Assembly: GCA_018263405.1 (NCBI GenBank)
Contig: JAANXG010000036.1
Coordinates: 1 to 24,951 of the forward strand
Origin: Gammaproteobacteria bacterium
GTDB taxonomy: Bacteria > Pseudomonadota > Gammaproteobacteria > Arenicellales > JAANXG01
DNA length: 24,951 nt
Direction of reading: 5' to 3'
Shown one piece after another: positions 15,337 through 24,348 of the stretch. Positions within the stretch are counted from its first letter, which is position 1; each line of letters starts with the position of its first letter. The notes below the pieces were generated by a model. It saw nothing but the letters and a program-made list of their open reading frames with translations. It had not been told where the DNA came from and made no database searches. The position numbers were made by a program, and so were the translations under genes.

Positions 15337-16023
15337 TTATGCCTTTTCTATTTCGGGGAGGCGGATGTCTTCGCGAACGATACGGCGATGACCGCCGTCA
15401 CGAGACGTCGACCAGTCCTTGGCAGGCTGCACCTTCATCATTTCTTCAAACAAGCCCAGTTCAAGCTGGTTCGTGCAGATTGTATGCCAGGCGCATTCCG
15501 TACCGGGGTCAACTTCGCAAATACCGTCTTGTGAACCTCCGCAGGGACCATTGAATAACTGCTTGGGGCAACGACTGACCGGACAGACGCCGCCGGTGAT
15601 GTGCAGCACACAGTTACCGCAGCCCTGGCAACGCTCTTCCCACACACCGTGTTCGGACGGAAAGCCCATGAACTTGGTGTTGAGCGCCGGCAGAATCCGT
15701 TTTCCCGGAAATTGCCTGGCGAGGCTCTGAACACCAACACCACAACCAAGTGACAGGACGGCATCGTACTCTTCCAGGTCTGCTTCCAGCGGCGCAATGT
15801 ATTCTTCTTCGCACTGGCGTTGCACCGTGGTTTCTTCGACGGCGATGGCTTCCCCATCCAGATCGGTGGACATGCGTAGCGAAGCCGAGAGAATACCGAC
15901 CTCCCGGCGGCCACCGGCAAAACATACCGTGACACAGGTTCCGCACCCGACGGCCAGGACTTTCTTGCAGCCCTCGAGCATGGTCTTGATTTCATCAAGG
16001 GGTTTCTGTTCAGCGACAATCAT
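15337..16023 (-). CDS. metV: MetV, zinc/iron-sulfur partner of methylenetetrahydrofolate reductase
   Basis: The 228-residue protein is cysteine-rich: C27, C30 and C34 in VGCGTCVTVCFAGG, C94 in SLGCGVGVQS, and a dense C-terminal set (C132, C135, C138, C147, C152, C161, C169, C177, C183) with FNGPCGGSQDGICEVDP. This is the pattern of MetV, the 'methylene-tetrahydrofolate reductase C-terminal' family, which docks on MetF and relays electrons to its flavin in acetogens. The ATG (16021-16023) overlaps the mvhD stop as ATGA. It occurs mostly in anaerobes with the Wood-Ljungdahl pathway, so its presence next to an E. coli-type frd operon is notable. Confidence 0.88.
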   Translation of the reverse strand: MIVAEQKPLDEIKTMLEGCKKVLAVGCGTCVTVCFAGGRREVGILSASLRMSTDLDGEAIAVEETTVQRQCEEEYIAPLEADLEEYDAVLSLGCGVGVQSLARQFPGKRILPALNTKFMGFPSEHGVWEERCQGCGNCVLHITGGVCPVSRCPKQLFNGPCGGSQDGICEVDPGTECAWHTICTNQLELGLFEEMMKVQPAKDWSTSRDGGHRRIVREDIRLPEIEKA

Positions 16024-16496
16024 GGCTTACTTCCTGCGTGCTCGGATCCGGGGGCAACCCGGGCATTGCCGGTGTCCCTCGACAACGGGGAAGGACCCAG
16101 ATCCTTAATGGTTTCTACAAAATTTGTGACTTCGGCGACGAACTGCGCGCCCATGGCCGCAGAGATATGAATCATCCTTACGCGCATTTCTTCAAGGCCG
16201 ATCTTCGTCAGCAGTTCGCTGACATGGTCCACGCGCTGGCGGGCATGGGTGTTGCCCTTGATATAGTGGCAGGTGCCGGGCAGACATCCAGCCACGGCAA
16301 CCCCGTCGGCGCCGTTTTCCATCGCGTGCAGAATTTCCAGCACATTGGCGCGTCCGGTGCAGGGCATTTCAACGATTTTGATGGCGCAAGGGTAGGTCAT
16401 GCGCCCGCCGCCCGCCAGGTCCGCGGCTGAATACGCGCAGTGGCGGCAGCAAAATGCCACGACCTCCGGTTCGAACTCTTTAGCTTCCGTGGTCAT
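16020..16496 (-). CDS. mvhD: MvhD-type electron-transfer iron-sulfur subunit
   Basis: The 158-residue protein matches MvhD: VVAFCCRHCAYSAADLAG (13-30), MPCTGR (44-49), GADGVAVAGCLPGTCHYIKGN (62-82), then RVRMIHISAAMGAQF. The cysteines C16, C17, C20, C37, C46, C71 and C76 include ligands for its [2Fe-2S] cluster. MvhD links an electron donor (in methanogens the MvhAG hydrogenase) to HdrA. Here no hydrogenase genes lie nearby, so it probably bridges HdrA to MetFV or to an unlinked partner. The ATG overlaps the hdrA stop by one base (TAATG), and the stop overlaps metV. Confidence 0.9.
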   Translation of the reverse strand: MTTEAKEFEPEVVAFCCRHCAYSAADLAGGGRMTYPCAIKIVEMPCTGRANVLEILHAMENGADGVAVAGCLPGTCHYIKGNTHARQRVDHVSELLTKIGLEEMRVRMIHISAAMGAQFVAEVTNFVETIKDLGPSPLSRDTGNARVAPGSEHAGSKP

Positions 16497-19400
16497 TATA
16501 CATAGGCCTTTTCAAACAGGGCATCGAGCTTGGCCGATACCTGGTTTTCCGTATAGTGCTTCAGTTCAATGGCTTCGGCCGGGCAGGCGGGCGCACACAG
16601 GCCGCAGCCCTGGCAAAGTGCGGATTCAATGTGGGCCGCACCCATAATACCGCCGGTGCTTTTGGCATCATCGACAATGCGCGGCGCGCCGAAGGGGCAG
16701 CATCTGATACAGGTCAGACAGGCAACGCACAGGTCGTTGTTGACTTCGGCCACCGGACCGCCGGTGGTCAAGGTGTCACGCGACAAAATGGTTGCGGCGC
16801 GCGCGGCGGCGGCCTGGGCCTGAACGATGGATTCCCGCAATAACTTGGGATAGTGGGCAAGCCCTGCCATAAACACGCCATCGGCCAGAAAATCCACCGG
16901 CCGCAGCTTGACGTGGGCTTCGAGGAAGAAGCCGTTGGCATCCTGAGAAACTTTCAGGTGCTTAGCCAACTCTTCGGCTGCCGGCGCGGGAACAATCGGA
17001 GTGCTGAGAACCACCGTGTCGGGGTTCAACTCCATTTGCTTGCCGAGGATTTCCTCCCACACACTGACGCTCAGAACGCCATCGGAACCAACCGTGACTT
17101 CCGGGGCCCGATCGTCTTCATAACGCATGAATATGACACCGGATTCACGGGCCCGGGTGTACAGGCGTTCCTTGAAGCCATAGGTGCGGATGTCCTTGTA
17201 GATCACGGTGATCTGCGCCGACGGATTCAGTCGCTTCAGGATCAGCGCGTTCTTCATGGCGGTGGTGCAGCAGATACGGCCACAATAGCGATCAGCCGGA
17301 CCGACGCACTGGATCATCACGATGCTGTTGGGCAATTCGGCGGCCGGACCGGCAACGCCTTTTTCATAATCAGAGAGAACGCCCTCGAATTGTTGCTGGG
17401 TGGTGATCCGCGGATCGGTGCCGTAAGCATATTCTTCGCCGCGGTATTCAACGCCGCCAACACAAACCACCGTGGCACCGTGACTGATCTCAATTCGTTC
17501 ACTACGATCGATATAGCCGATGGTGGAGGAGAAGTTGCCCACAAAGCCCCGGGCATTCACGATCTCGGCGTTGCAATGCAGGCGGATGGCCGGGTGTTCC
17601 CCAACCTTCGCAATCAGTTTTTTCAGGTAGTCCTGCGGGCTCATGTTGTTTCCGGATCCCTCCGGTGCTACGGCCGCTTCGATGCCGAAATCATCAAGGT
17701 CATAATGCAGGTGACGCAGAGCACCCCCCAGTTCGCTATCGCGTTCCACCAGATCAACCGGGAAGCCCTGGTCGGCGAGCATCAGGGCGGCTTCCATACC
17801 GGCGGCACCCCCGCCAATGACCAGCGCACCGCGTTGGACCGACATTTCACTGGTGGTCAGGGGTTGCAGGTTAGAGGCTCTCGCAATGGACATGCGAACC
17901 AGGTCCTTGGCCTTATCGGTTGCGGCATCCCAGTCGTGGGAGTGCACCCAGGAACATTGGTTACGGATGTTGGCCATATCGAGTAGATACGGGTTCAGGC
18001 CGGCCGAACGCATGCTTTTGCGGAACACCGGTTCGTGAGTCAACGGCGTACAGCTTGCAATGACCACACGGTTGGCGCCCAGTTCTTCAACCTTTTCGGT
18101 GATTTGCGCGACACTGTCCTGGGAACAGGCATAGAGGCTGTCTTCCGAGTGAATAACGCCGGGTAAATCCCTTGCGTATTCAGTCACTCCCGGCACGTCC
18201 AGATAGCCGCCGATATTGGTGCCGCAATGGCAGACAAAGACGGCGACCTTGGGGTTTTCCGCGACAATGTCGCGTTCGGGCGGAAATACCGCTTCACGGG
18301 TCAGGGTACCGCGTGACTTGCGCAGCATGGCACCCGCCTGGGCGGCGGCGCCACTGGCTTCAAGCAGGGATTCGGGAATATCTTTCGGCTCACGGAACGG
18401 ACCCACCGCATAGAAACCTTCGCGGCTGGTCTGCAAGGGGTTGTATTGAACGGTTTTGCAGAAACCATGCTCGTCCACCTCGACACCGAGACGCTGCGCC
18501 AGCTCGCGGGTGCTGTCAGCCATTTCCATGCCGACGGACAGCACGACCATATCAAACAGCTCCTCCCGGATGCGCTCAACGGTCTCACCGCCGGCGCTCT
18601 CGCCGCGTTCCATATAGCGGACAATCAGATTGTTTGTCAGCGGATCCTCAACGATTTTTGAAACCCGGCAGCGGGTGTAACGAACTCCCAGTTTTTCACG
18701 TGCATGGTTGTAATAAGCTTCATAGCCCTTGCCAAACGAACGCAGATCCATAATAAAGATTTCCGTTTCCGTTTCCGGCCAATGGCCCTTGGTCATGGTG
18801 GCCTGCTTGGTGGCGTACATACAGCATACGGATGAACAATAATCATGGCGGGTATCACGCGAGCCGACACACTGTAACCAGGCAATACGCTTGGGCCGTT
18901 GGTCGTCGGATGGGCGCATGATTTTGCCATTGGTCGGACCGGATGCGGAAAGTTGCCGTTCGTACTGGATAGAGGATAGTACGTTGGGATAACGGCCGAG
19001 GCCGAACTCTTCAGAGTGTTCGGCATTATAGAGTTTGTAGCCCGGGGCCAGAATGACCGCACCAACATCCACATCGTATGTTTGTGCGGTTGCGCCCATG
19101 TCGATGGCTTGGACCTCACAGGCATCTTCGCAGATTAGACATTCCGAACAGATACCGCACGACAGGCAGCGGGCCGCTTCCGCGCGGGCTTCCTTTTCGG
19201 TGTAGCCATAATCAACCTCGGCAAAGCTGCCGGTTCTGCTTTCTACGGGAAGACTGGCATGGCGTACGCGCGGGGTTGGGACCAGTTCGCCTTTCAGGAC
19301 ACGATCATCGAGCTGTTCCCGGGTAAAACCGGCAACGGGGTATTGCGGTTCGGCAGTTTCCATGTCTTCGCCGCGCAGGTAACGGCCCATGGCCGTTGCG

Positions 19401-21115
19401 GCTTTGTGACCGCCGGCAACGGCTTCGATAACAAAGGCGGTGCCGCTGACTGCATCACCGGCGGCAAATACACCGGGGCGATCGGTGGCAAAGGTTTTTG
19501 GATTGACGCCAAGGGTGTGATTTGCATTGATGGTTATACCGCCGGCTTGCGGGAGAAAGGATAAACCTGATTTCTGACCGGCGGAGAAGATTACTACATC
19601 GGCATCGATGACAAACTCGGAGCCGTCAATCACATCCGGGATCCAGCGTCCGTAGTCGTCAATATCAAACTTGTTCACACGCTGGCACTCAAGACCAGAC
19701 ACGTTGCCGTTGCCGTCGTCCTGAATAGAGAGAAAATTCACCGAGGTATGCACAGTGATGTTTTCCTCGCGAGCACCGATGACTTCTTGCGGGCCGGCAG
19801 GAATGTTGTCACTGTCTTCGCGCATGGCGACCTGGACATCGGCAGCGCCGAGACGCAGTGCGGTTCGGGCAACGTCCATGGCAACATCACCACCACCGAT
19901 CACAACAACGCGCCTGGCTTCTACATCGGAGCGCGGGTCGCGGATCGAGCCATCGATCTGGTGCAGGCGGACATCGCGTAAGAAGACGGTATTGATCAGA
20001 ATGCCGTTCAGATCATTGCCTGGGATGGGCAGACGGTTGCCTTCATGGGCACCGACGGAAACCAGCACGGTACTGTAACCGTTGTCAAACAGCTCATCGA
20101 GATTTTCAACCGGACTGGACAAACGCAGCTCGATACCCAGGTCAATAATGTCGGCAACTTCGCGTTCGATGATCTCTGCAGGCAGACGGTATTCGGGAAC
20201 TCCAACCCGCAACATGCCGCCGGCGACAGGCAGGGCTTCAAAGACGGTGACCCCATAGCCTTCCAGACATAGATCCCGGGCCGCCGTCAGGCCGCAGGGA
20301 CCGGCACCGATGATGGCAATCTTTTCCTTGTACAGGCGTTCGGCTTTTCCCGGAACAAGGCGCGGTTTGGCCATGATTGCATCGGTGACGTAGCGTTTCA
20401 GGCTGCGGATACTGACCGGTTCGTCAACCTTGCCGCGGCTGCAGGCGCTTTCGCAGCGCGCGTTGCAGATACGACCGCAAATGGCCGGGAATGGATTGTC
20501 ACGTTTAATGGAACGATAGGCTTCCTCGATACGACCTTCGGCGATCAGTGCGATATAGCCTTGGGCGCGCTGGCCGGTAGGGCAGGCATCTCGGCACGGC
20601 GCCACACCACGTTTGTCAATGGCATAGGCGTTTGGGGTGCCTTGCGGGTATAGTTTGTAGGCCGCACGGCGGTTGCGCAGAGAACCCTCAAAAACATTAT
20701 CAACCGCAACGGGACAGACCTCGGCGCACATGCCGCAGGCTGTGCACTTGTCGGCATCGATGAACCGCGGTTTGGTGTGCAGGGTTGCAGTAAAGTTACC
20801 CACCTCGCCCTGGACGTGCAGAACTTCGCTATTGGTCAGGATTTCCACATCCAGGTGCTGGCCGGAATCAACCAGGCGGGGGGAGATCGTGCACATGGCA
20901 CAGTCATTGGACGGGAATGTTTTATCCAGGCGGGCCATATTGCCGCCGATGGCCGAGTTTTTTTCGACCATGAAAACCTTGTAGCCGGTATTGGCCAGAT
21001 CAAGCGAGGCCTGCATACCTGCAATGCCGCCACCGATAACCAGAGCAGCGCCCGTCGGATCCTTCGCGTCCGAATTCAAGCTGTAATTGTGGTCCTTGTT
21101 CGCCCCAGGTGGCAT
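16496..21115 (-). CDS. hdrA: Giant HdrA: two HdrA modules with an inserted GltD-like NAD(P)H oxidoreductase
   Basis: The 1539-residue protein is more than twice the usual HdrA size (about 650). Module 1 starts at the FAD motif LVIGGGIAGMQA (25-36) and has DCAMCTISPR (71-80) and a ferredoxin motif CTACGMCAEVCP (124-135). There it is interrupted by a GltD/dihydropyrimidine-dehydrogenase-like unit: cysteines C174, C178, C213, C217, C221 and C225, FAD fold IAIIGAGPCGLTAARDL (266-282), NAD(P) fold VVVIGGGDVAMDVAR (403-417), and AAGDAVSGT (551-559). HdrA then resumes with CLSCGICSECLICEDAC (650-666) and continues to about 935. Module 2 is complete, from VFVCHCGTNIGG (959-970) and LVIGGGAAGMEAA (1098-1110) to about 1445. 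Two [4Fe-4S] motifs follow at 1463-1474 and 1501-1511. By inference NAD(P)H enters at the insert and flavins bifurcate electrons. ATG 21115 is chosen for GGAGAG 10 nt upstream; GTG 21169 and ATG 21154 are alternatives. Confidence 0.9.
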   Translation of the reverse strand: MPPGANKDHNYSLNSDAKDPTGAALVIGGGIAGMQASLDLANTGYKVFMVEKNSAIGGNMARLDKTFPSNDCAMCTISPRLVDSGQHLDVEILTNSEVLHVQGEVGNFTATLHTKPRFIDADKCTACGMCAEVCPVAVDNVFEGSLRNRRAAYKLYPQGTPNAYAIDKRGVAPCRDACPTGQRAQGYIALIAEGRIEEAYRSIKRDNPFPAICGRICNARCESACSRGKVDEPVSIRSLKRYVTDAIMAKPRLVPGKAERLYKEKIAIIGAGPCGLTAARDLCLEGYGVTVFEALPVAGGMLRVGVPEYRLPAEIIEREVADIIDLGIELRLSSPVENLDELFDNGYSTVLVSVGAHEGNRLPIPGNDLNGILINTVFLRDVRLHQIDGSIRDPRSDVEARRVVVIGGGDVAMDVARTALRLGAADVQVAMREDSDNIPAGPQEVIGAREENITVHTSVNFLSIQDDGNGNVSGLECQRVNKFDIDDYGRWIPDVIDGSEFVIDADVVIFSAGQKSGLSFLPQAGGITINANHTLGVNPKTFATDRPGVFAAGDAVSGTAFVIEAVAGGHKAATAMGRYLRGEDMETAEPQYPVAGFTREQLDDRVLKGELVPTPRVRHASLPVESRTGSFAEVDYGYTEKEARAEAARCLSCGICSECLICEDACEVQAIDMGATAQTYDVDVGAVILAPGYKLYNAEHSEEFGLGRYPNVLSSIQYERQLSASGPTNGKIMRPSDDQRPKRIAWLQCVGSRDTRHDYCSSVCCMYATKQATMTKGHWPETETEIFIMDLRSFGKGYEAYYNHAREKLGVRYTRCRVSKIVEDPLTNNLIVRYMERGESAGGETVERIREELFDMVVLSVGMEMADSTRELAQRLGVEVDEHGFCKTVQYNPLQTSREGFYAVGPFREPKDIPESLLEASGAAAQAGAMLRKSRGTLTREAVFPPERDIVAENPKVAVFVCHCGTNIGGYLDVPGVTEYARDLPGVIHSEDSLYACSQDSVAQITEKVEELGANRVVIASCTPLTHEPVFRKSMRSAGLNPYLLDMANIRNQCSWVHSHDWDAATDKAKDLVRMSIARASNLQPLTTSEMSVQRGALVIGGGAAGMEAALMLADQGFPVDLVERDSELGGALRHLHYDLDDFGIEAAVAPEGSGNNMSPQDYLKKLIAKVGEHPAIRLHCNAEIVNARGFVGNFSSTIGYIDRSERIEISHGATVVCVGGVEYRGEEYAYGTDPRITTQQQFEGVLSDYEKGVAGPAAELPNSIVMIQCVGPADRYCGRICCTTAMKNALILKRLNPSAQITVIYKDIRTYGFKERLYTRARESGVIFMRYEDDRAPEVTVGSDGVLSVSVWEEILGKQMELNPDTVVLSTPIVPAPAAEELAKHLKVSQDANGFFLEAHVKLRPVDFLADGVFMAGLAHYPKLLRESIVQAQAAAARAATILSRDTLTTGGPVAEVNNDLCVACLTCIRCCPFGAPRIVDDAKSTGGIMGAAHIESALCQGCGLCAPACPAEAIELKHYTENQVSAKLDALFEKAYV

Positions 21116-21352
21116 GTGTATGTTTCTCTCCGTATTGCTGAGGGGTGTTAACATATTGATCTGGAACACAGAACCGGATACCCACTGGATATTTCCGGAT
21201 TCCCAAAAGTTATACTTTACTTTGTGTTACGGCGCCATAGGTCAGGCCGCCTTTTAGCGACCACCGGATGGGCGATGTAGCGGCGCGTGTACCCGGAACT
21301 CGGGGGGCATGGACCGCAAGCTCATCGGGACGGCCTTTTCATAGCGAGGCAG
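21116..21352. promoter_or_regulatory. Divergent control region between hdrA and frdA
   Basis: This 237-bp space separates two operons transcribed away from each other. Its AT-rich core holds TATACT on the plus strand (21211-21216) and an overlapping TATAAC on the minus strand (complement of 21209-21214). Both are good -10 candidates, but neither has a convincing -35 box at the right distance. I looked for a paired FNR site (TTGAT-N4-ATCAA) and found only a lone half-site TTGAT at 21156-21160. Coordinated anaerobic control is plausible but not shown by the sequence. Confidence 0.3.
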
Positions 21353-23209
21353 ATGGTTTATCTTCTATCCATTAAGCGATTCGGCTATAACCAACAAAAA
21401 AGTTCCTTAACTTATCCCTTGGAAACCGTTACGACTGACTTGGTGATTATTGGTGGTGGTGGTGCAGGCCTGCGCGCGGCAATCGCCGCCGCCGAATCTG
21501 ACCGTTCTCTTCCGATTACTCTCCTTTCGAAAGTGTACCCAATGCGCAGTCATACCGTTGCTGCCGAGGGGGGCGCCGCTGCAGTGACCCAGGAGCATGA
21601 CAGCCTGGATTACCATTTCGATGACACAGTGGCAGGCGGCGACTGGTTGTGCGAGCAGGGCGTGGTGGAATATTTCGTCAACCACGCCCACAGGGAACTG
21701 GTGCAAATGGAACACTGGGGCTGCCCCTGGAGCAGACGCGAGAACGGCCGGGTGAATGTGCGGTCCTTCGGCGGTATGAAAATAGACCGTACCTGGTTTG
21801 CGGCGGACAAGACCGGCTTCCATATGCTGCATACCCTGTTTCAAACATCGATACGGTATCCATCGATTCACCGTCTGGACGAGCACTTCTGTTGCGATCT
21901 GGTTGTCGAGGACGATCGAGTACAGGGCGCCGTTACGATCGAAATTGCCAGCGGGCAATTCGTCTTCATTCAGGCCAGGGCTGCCATTATTGCGACAGGA
22001 GGTGCCGGCAGGGTCTTCAGACAAAACACCAATGGCGGCATCGTCACCGGTGACGGTATGGCTCTCGCCTACCGCCATGGGGTTCCATTGAGGGATATGG
22101 AGTTCATGCAATTCCATCCCACATGCATGCCCAGTACCGGTCTTTTGTTCACCGAAGCCTGCCGCGGTGAGGGAGGTTTTTTGCTCAACAAGGATGGCTA
22201 TCGATACCTTCAGGACTATGGCCTGGGCCCCGCGGAGCCCTCACCCCGCAACAAGGCGATGGAACTGGGGCCAAGAGACCGCCTGAGCCAGGCCTTCTGG
22301 CATGAATATCAAAAAGGTAACACCATCGAAGGGCTTCACGGCGCGTATGTACAACTGGACCTCCGGCACATAGGCAAGAAAAAACTGCTGGAACGATTGC
22401 CTCAGATTTATGAAATGGCCGTGGACTATCAAAACGTCGACCCGGCGGAGTCGCCTATACCCGTCTTGCCTGCCGTCCATTACACCATGGGTGGTATAGA
22501 GGCCGGCCGGAAGACGGCGTCCCGGTTGCCCGGTCTGTACTCGGTTGGCGAGTGTTCCAGCATCGGCATTCATGGGGCGAACCGGCTGGGCTCCAACTCC
22601 CTGACGGAACTGTGCGTATTCGGCAAGGTTGCGGGCGAAGAAGCCGCCGCATTCGCGAAATCAGCCCCGCTAGGCGCTGCGGGGACACTCCGGAAACTCG
22701 CCAAAGAAATACAACAGCGGACAGAAAGTATCGTCTCCAATAACGGGGGCACCGAACGAACGGCTGACCTCCGCAGCGAAATGCTCAAGTCCATGGAGGA
22801 AGGCTGCGGCATCTATCGAACTGGCGATGGCATGCAGGTGACTTGTGACAAGCTCGCCGAGCTGCGTGATCGTTACAAGCGTGTCAAGGTTGAAGACACC
22901 GGCAGCGCCTGGAACACGGAACGACTGCTTGTACTAGAACTCGGCTACCAATTGGAGGTGGCCGAGGCTGTTGTACACTCCGCGATCAAGCGCAAGGAAT
23001 CTCGCGGTTCCCATCAACGTCTTGACGGCTTTGAGGAGCGCGATGACGAGAACTTTCTCAAGCACTCCCTCGCTTTCTACAATGGGGACGATGCCCCGCG
23101 GATCGATTACTCCGACGTAAGCATCACCAAATCCAAACCGGATGTTCGGGCCTACGGTGCCGCCGGCGAAAAGGCGGAGCAGAAGAACGAGCGAAGTGAC
23201 AATGGCTGA
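21353..23209 (+). CDS. frdA: Fumarate reductase flavoprotein subunit
   Basis: The product (618 residues from this start) follows E. coli FrdA closely. It has the FAD motif LVIIGGGGAGLRAA, SKVYPMRSHTVAAEGG with the histidine that binds FAD covalently (H67), the active-site QFHPT, TEACRGEGG, YTMGGIE, and HGANRLGSNSL with the catalytic-site arginine. It ends in ESRGSHQRLDGFEERDD. It reduces fumarate to succinate in the cytoplasmic head of the quinol:fumarate reductase complex. The start is uncertain: ATG 21353 has GAGG a few bases upstream but adds about 27 residues compared with E. coli. A TTG at 21419 would give 596 residues and a family-like N-terminus. The stop overlaps frdB by 8 nt. Confidence 0.92.
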   Translation: MVYLLSIKRFGYNQQKSSLTYPLETVTTDLVIIGGGGAGLRAAIAAAESDRSLPITLLSKVYPMRSHTVAAEGGAAAVTQEHDSLDYHFDDTVAGGDWLCEQGVVEYFVNHAHRELVQMEHWGCPWSRRENGRVNVRSFGGMKIDRTWFAADKTGFHMLHTLFQTSIRYPSIHRLDEHFCCDLVVEDDRVQGAVTIEIASGQFVFIQARAAIIATGGAGRVFRQNTNGGIVTGDGMALAYRHGVPLRDMEFMQFHPTCMPSTGLLFTEACRGEGGFLLNKDGYRYLQDYGLGPAEPSPRNKAMELGPRDRLSQAFWHEYQKGNTIEGLHGAYVQLDLRHIGKKKLLERLPQIYEMAVDYQNVDPAESPIPVLPAVHYTMGGIEAGRKTASRLPGLYSVGECSSIGIHGANRLGSNSLTELCVFGKVAGEEAAAFAKSAPLGAAGTLRKLAKEIQQRTESIVSNNGGTERTADLRSEMLKSMEEGCGIYRTGDGMQVTCDKLAELRDRYKRVKVEDTGSAWNTERLLVLELGYQLEVAEAVVHSAIKRKESRGSHQRLDGFEERDDENFLKHSLAFYNGDDAPRIDYSDVSITKSKPDVRAYGAAGEKAEQKNERSDNG

Positions 23210-23960
23210 AGTCGAAAAAACCATCGAGATAGCAGTACTCCGCTATCGTCCCGAAAAGGACACTAAGCCGGTCTCGCAAACATTTGAAGTGCCTTTTACG
23301 GACGATATGTCGGTATTGCAGGGTGTGCAGTACATCAAGGATTACCTTGACGGCTCATTGAGCTTTCGATGGTCCTGCCGCATGGCCATATGCGGGAGCT
23401 GCGGCATGATGCTGAACGGCGAACCGAAGCTCGCCTGCAGTACTTTTTTGAGGGAGTATTATCCCGGTACATTACAGATTGAAGCACTCAAACACTTCCC
23501 TATCGAGAAAGATCTCGTTATCGACGCTTCCGATTTCATCGACAAGCTGGGGAGCATCACGCCCTACATCGTTCCTGCGGAACCTCGCAGTGTGGAACAA
23601 GGGGAATATCTCCAGACCCCCGCGCAAAAGGCCCAGTACGATCAGTTTAGTGCCTGTATCAACTGCATGCTCTGTTATGCGGCATGCCCGCAATATGGTT
23701 TAAGCACGAACTTTACCGGCCCCGGGATACTCGCGCTTCTCCACCGCTATAATGCCGATTCACGGGATGGTGCCCGGGAGACGCGAATGGAGATCGTTAA
23801 TTCCGAAGAGGGTGTATGGGGCTGTACCCTGGTGGGCTATTGTTCGGAAGTTTGCCCCAAGGAGGTCGATCCGGCCAAAGCGGTAAACCTTAACAAAGTC
23901 AACAGCACCATGGACTACTTCCTGCGATTCTTCGCATCCGGGAAAGGAGCCGGCAAATGA
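23202..23960 (+). CDS. frdB: Fumarate reductase iron-sulfur subunit
   Basis: The 252-residue protein carries three cluster motifs: [2Fe-2S] at C59, C64, C67 and C79 (SCRMAICGSCG), [4Fe-4S] at C152, C155, C158 and C162 (CINCMLCYAACP), and [3Fe-4S] at C208, C214 and C218 (CTLVGYCSEVCP). K220 follows the last cysteine, as in the quinone-site region of E. coli FrdB. It passes electrons from menaquinol at FrdCD to FrdA flavin. The ATG at 23202 gives an N-terminus of family length and overlaps the end of frdA by 8 nt. Its TGA overlaps frdC as ATGA. Confidence 0.94.
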   Translation: MAEVEKTIEIAVLRYRPEKDTKPVSQTFEVPFTDDMSVLQGVQYIKDYLDGSLSFRWSCRMAICGSCGMMLNGEPKLACSTFLREYYPGTLQIEALKHFPIEKDLVIDASDFIDKLGSITPYIVPAEPRSVEQGEYLQTPAQKAQYDQFSACINCMLCYAACPQYGLSTNFTGPGILALLHRYNADSRDGARETRMEIVNSEEGVWGCTLVGYCSEVCPKEVDPAKAVNLNKVNSTMDYFLRFFASGKGAGK

Positions 23961-24346
23961 GTGCACGCGATCCCTATGTAAGACCCATGACAAGCTGGTG
24001 GTTAAAGAACCCCTTCTACGTGCGCTATATGATCCGGGAAGCCACGTCGGTCTTTGTCGTGCTCTACGCCTTTGTGCTGTTGGGGGGGCTGGCGAGCCTG
24101 GTCAAGGGAGAAACCGCTTATAACGCCTGGCTTGCGTCACTGGCAAATCCATTGGCGATATTCTTTCATTTGATGGCCACGGCGGCCGCGCTGTATCACA
24201 CAGTCACCTGGTTCAGGGTATCGCCCAAGGTGACGCCTCTTCTGTTCGTTGGTGGTTATCGCGTGCCGGACGGTCTCATTACCGGTGTCCAGTACGTTAT
24301 TGCGGCAGTTTTGTATCTGATAATTTTCACCGTTGCCTGGACTTGA
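23957..24346 (+). CDS. frdC: Fumarate reductase membrane anchor subunit C
   Basis: The 129-residue membrane protein begins with DPYVRPMTSWWLKNPFY, very like E. coli FrdC, followed by RYMIREATSV with the conserved glutamate (E28) implicated in menaquinol chemistry. Three transmembrane helices follow: around FVVLYAFVLLGGLASL, PLAIFFHLMATAAALYHTVTWF and VIAAVLYLIIFTVAW. With FrdD it anchors FrdAB to the inner membrane and binds menaquinol. This type has no heme. It overlaps frdB by 4 nt, and frdD starts 2 nt after its stop. Confidence 0.92.
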   Translation: MSARDPYVRPMTSWWLKNPFYVRYMIREATSVFVVLYAFVLLGGLASLVKGETAYNAWLASLANPLAIFFHLMATAAALYHTVTWFRVSPKVTPLLFVGGYRVPDGLITGVQYVIAAVLYLIIFTVAWT

Positions 24347-24348
24347 TC

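Noticed and set aside
21150..21170. FNR-like site near the hdrA start
   Set aside because: Only one TTGAT half-site is present; the expected ATCAA partner at 4-bp spacing is missing.
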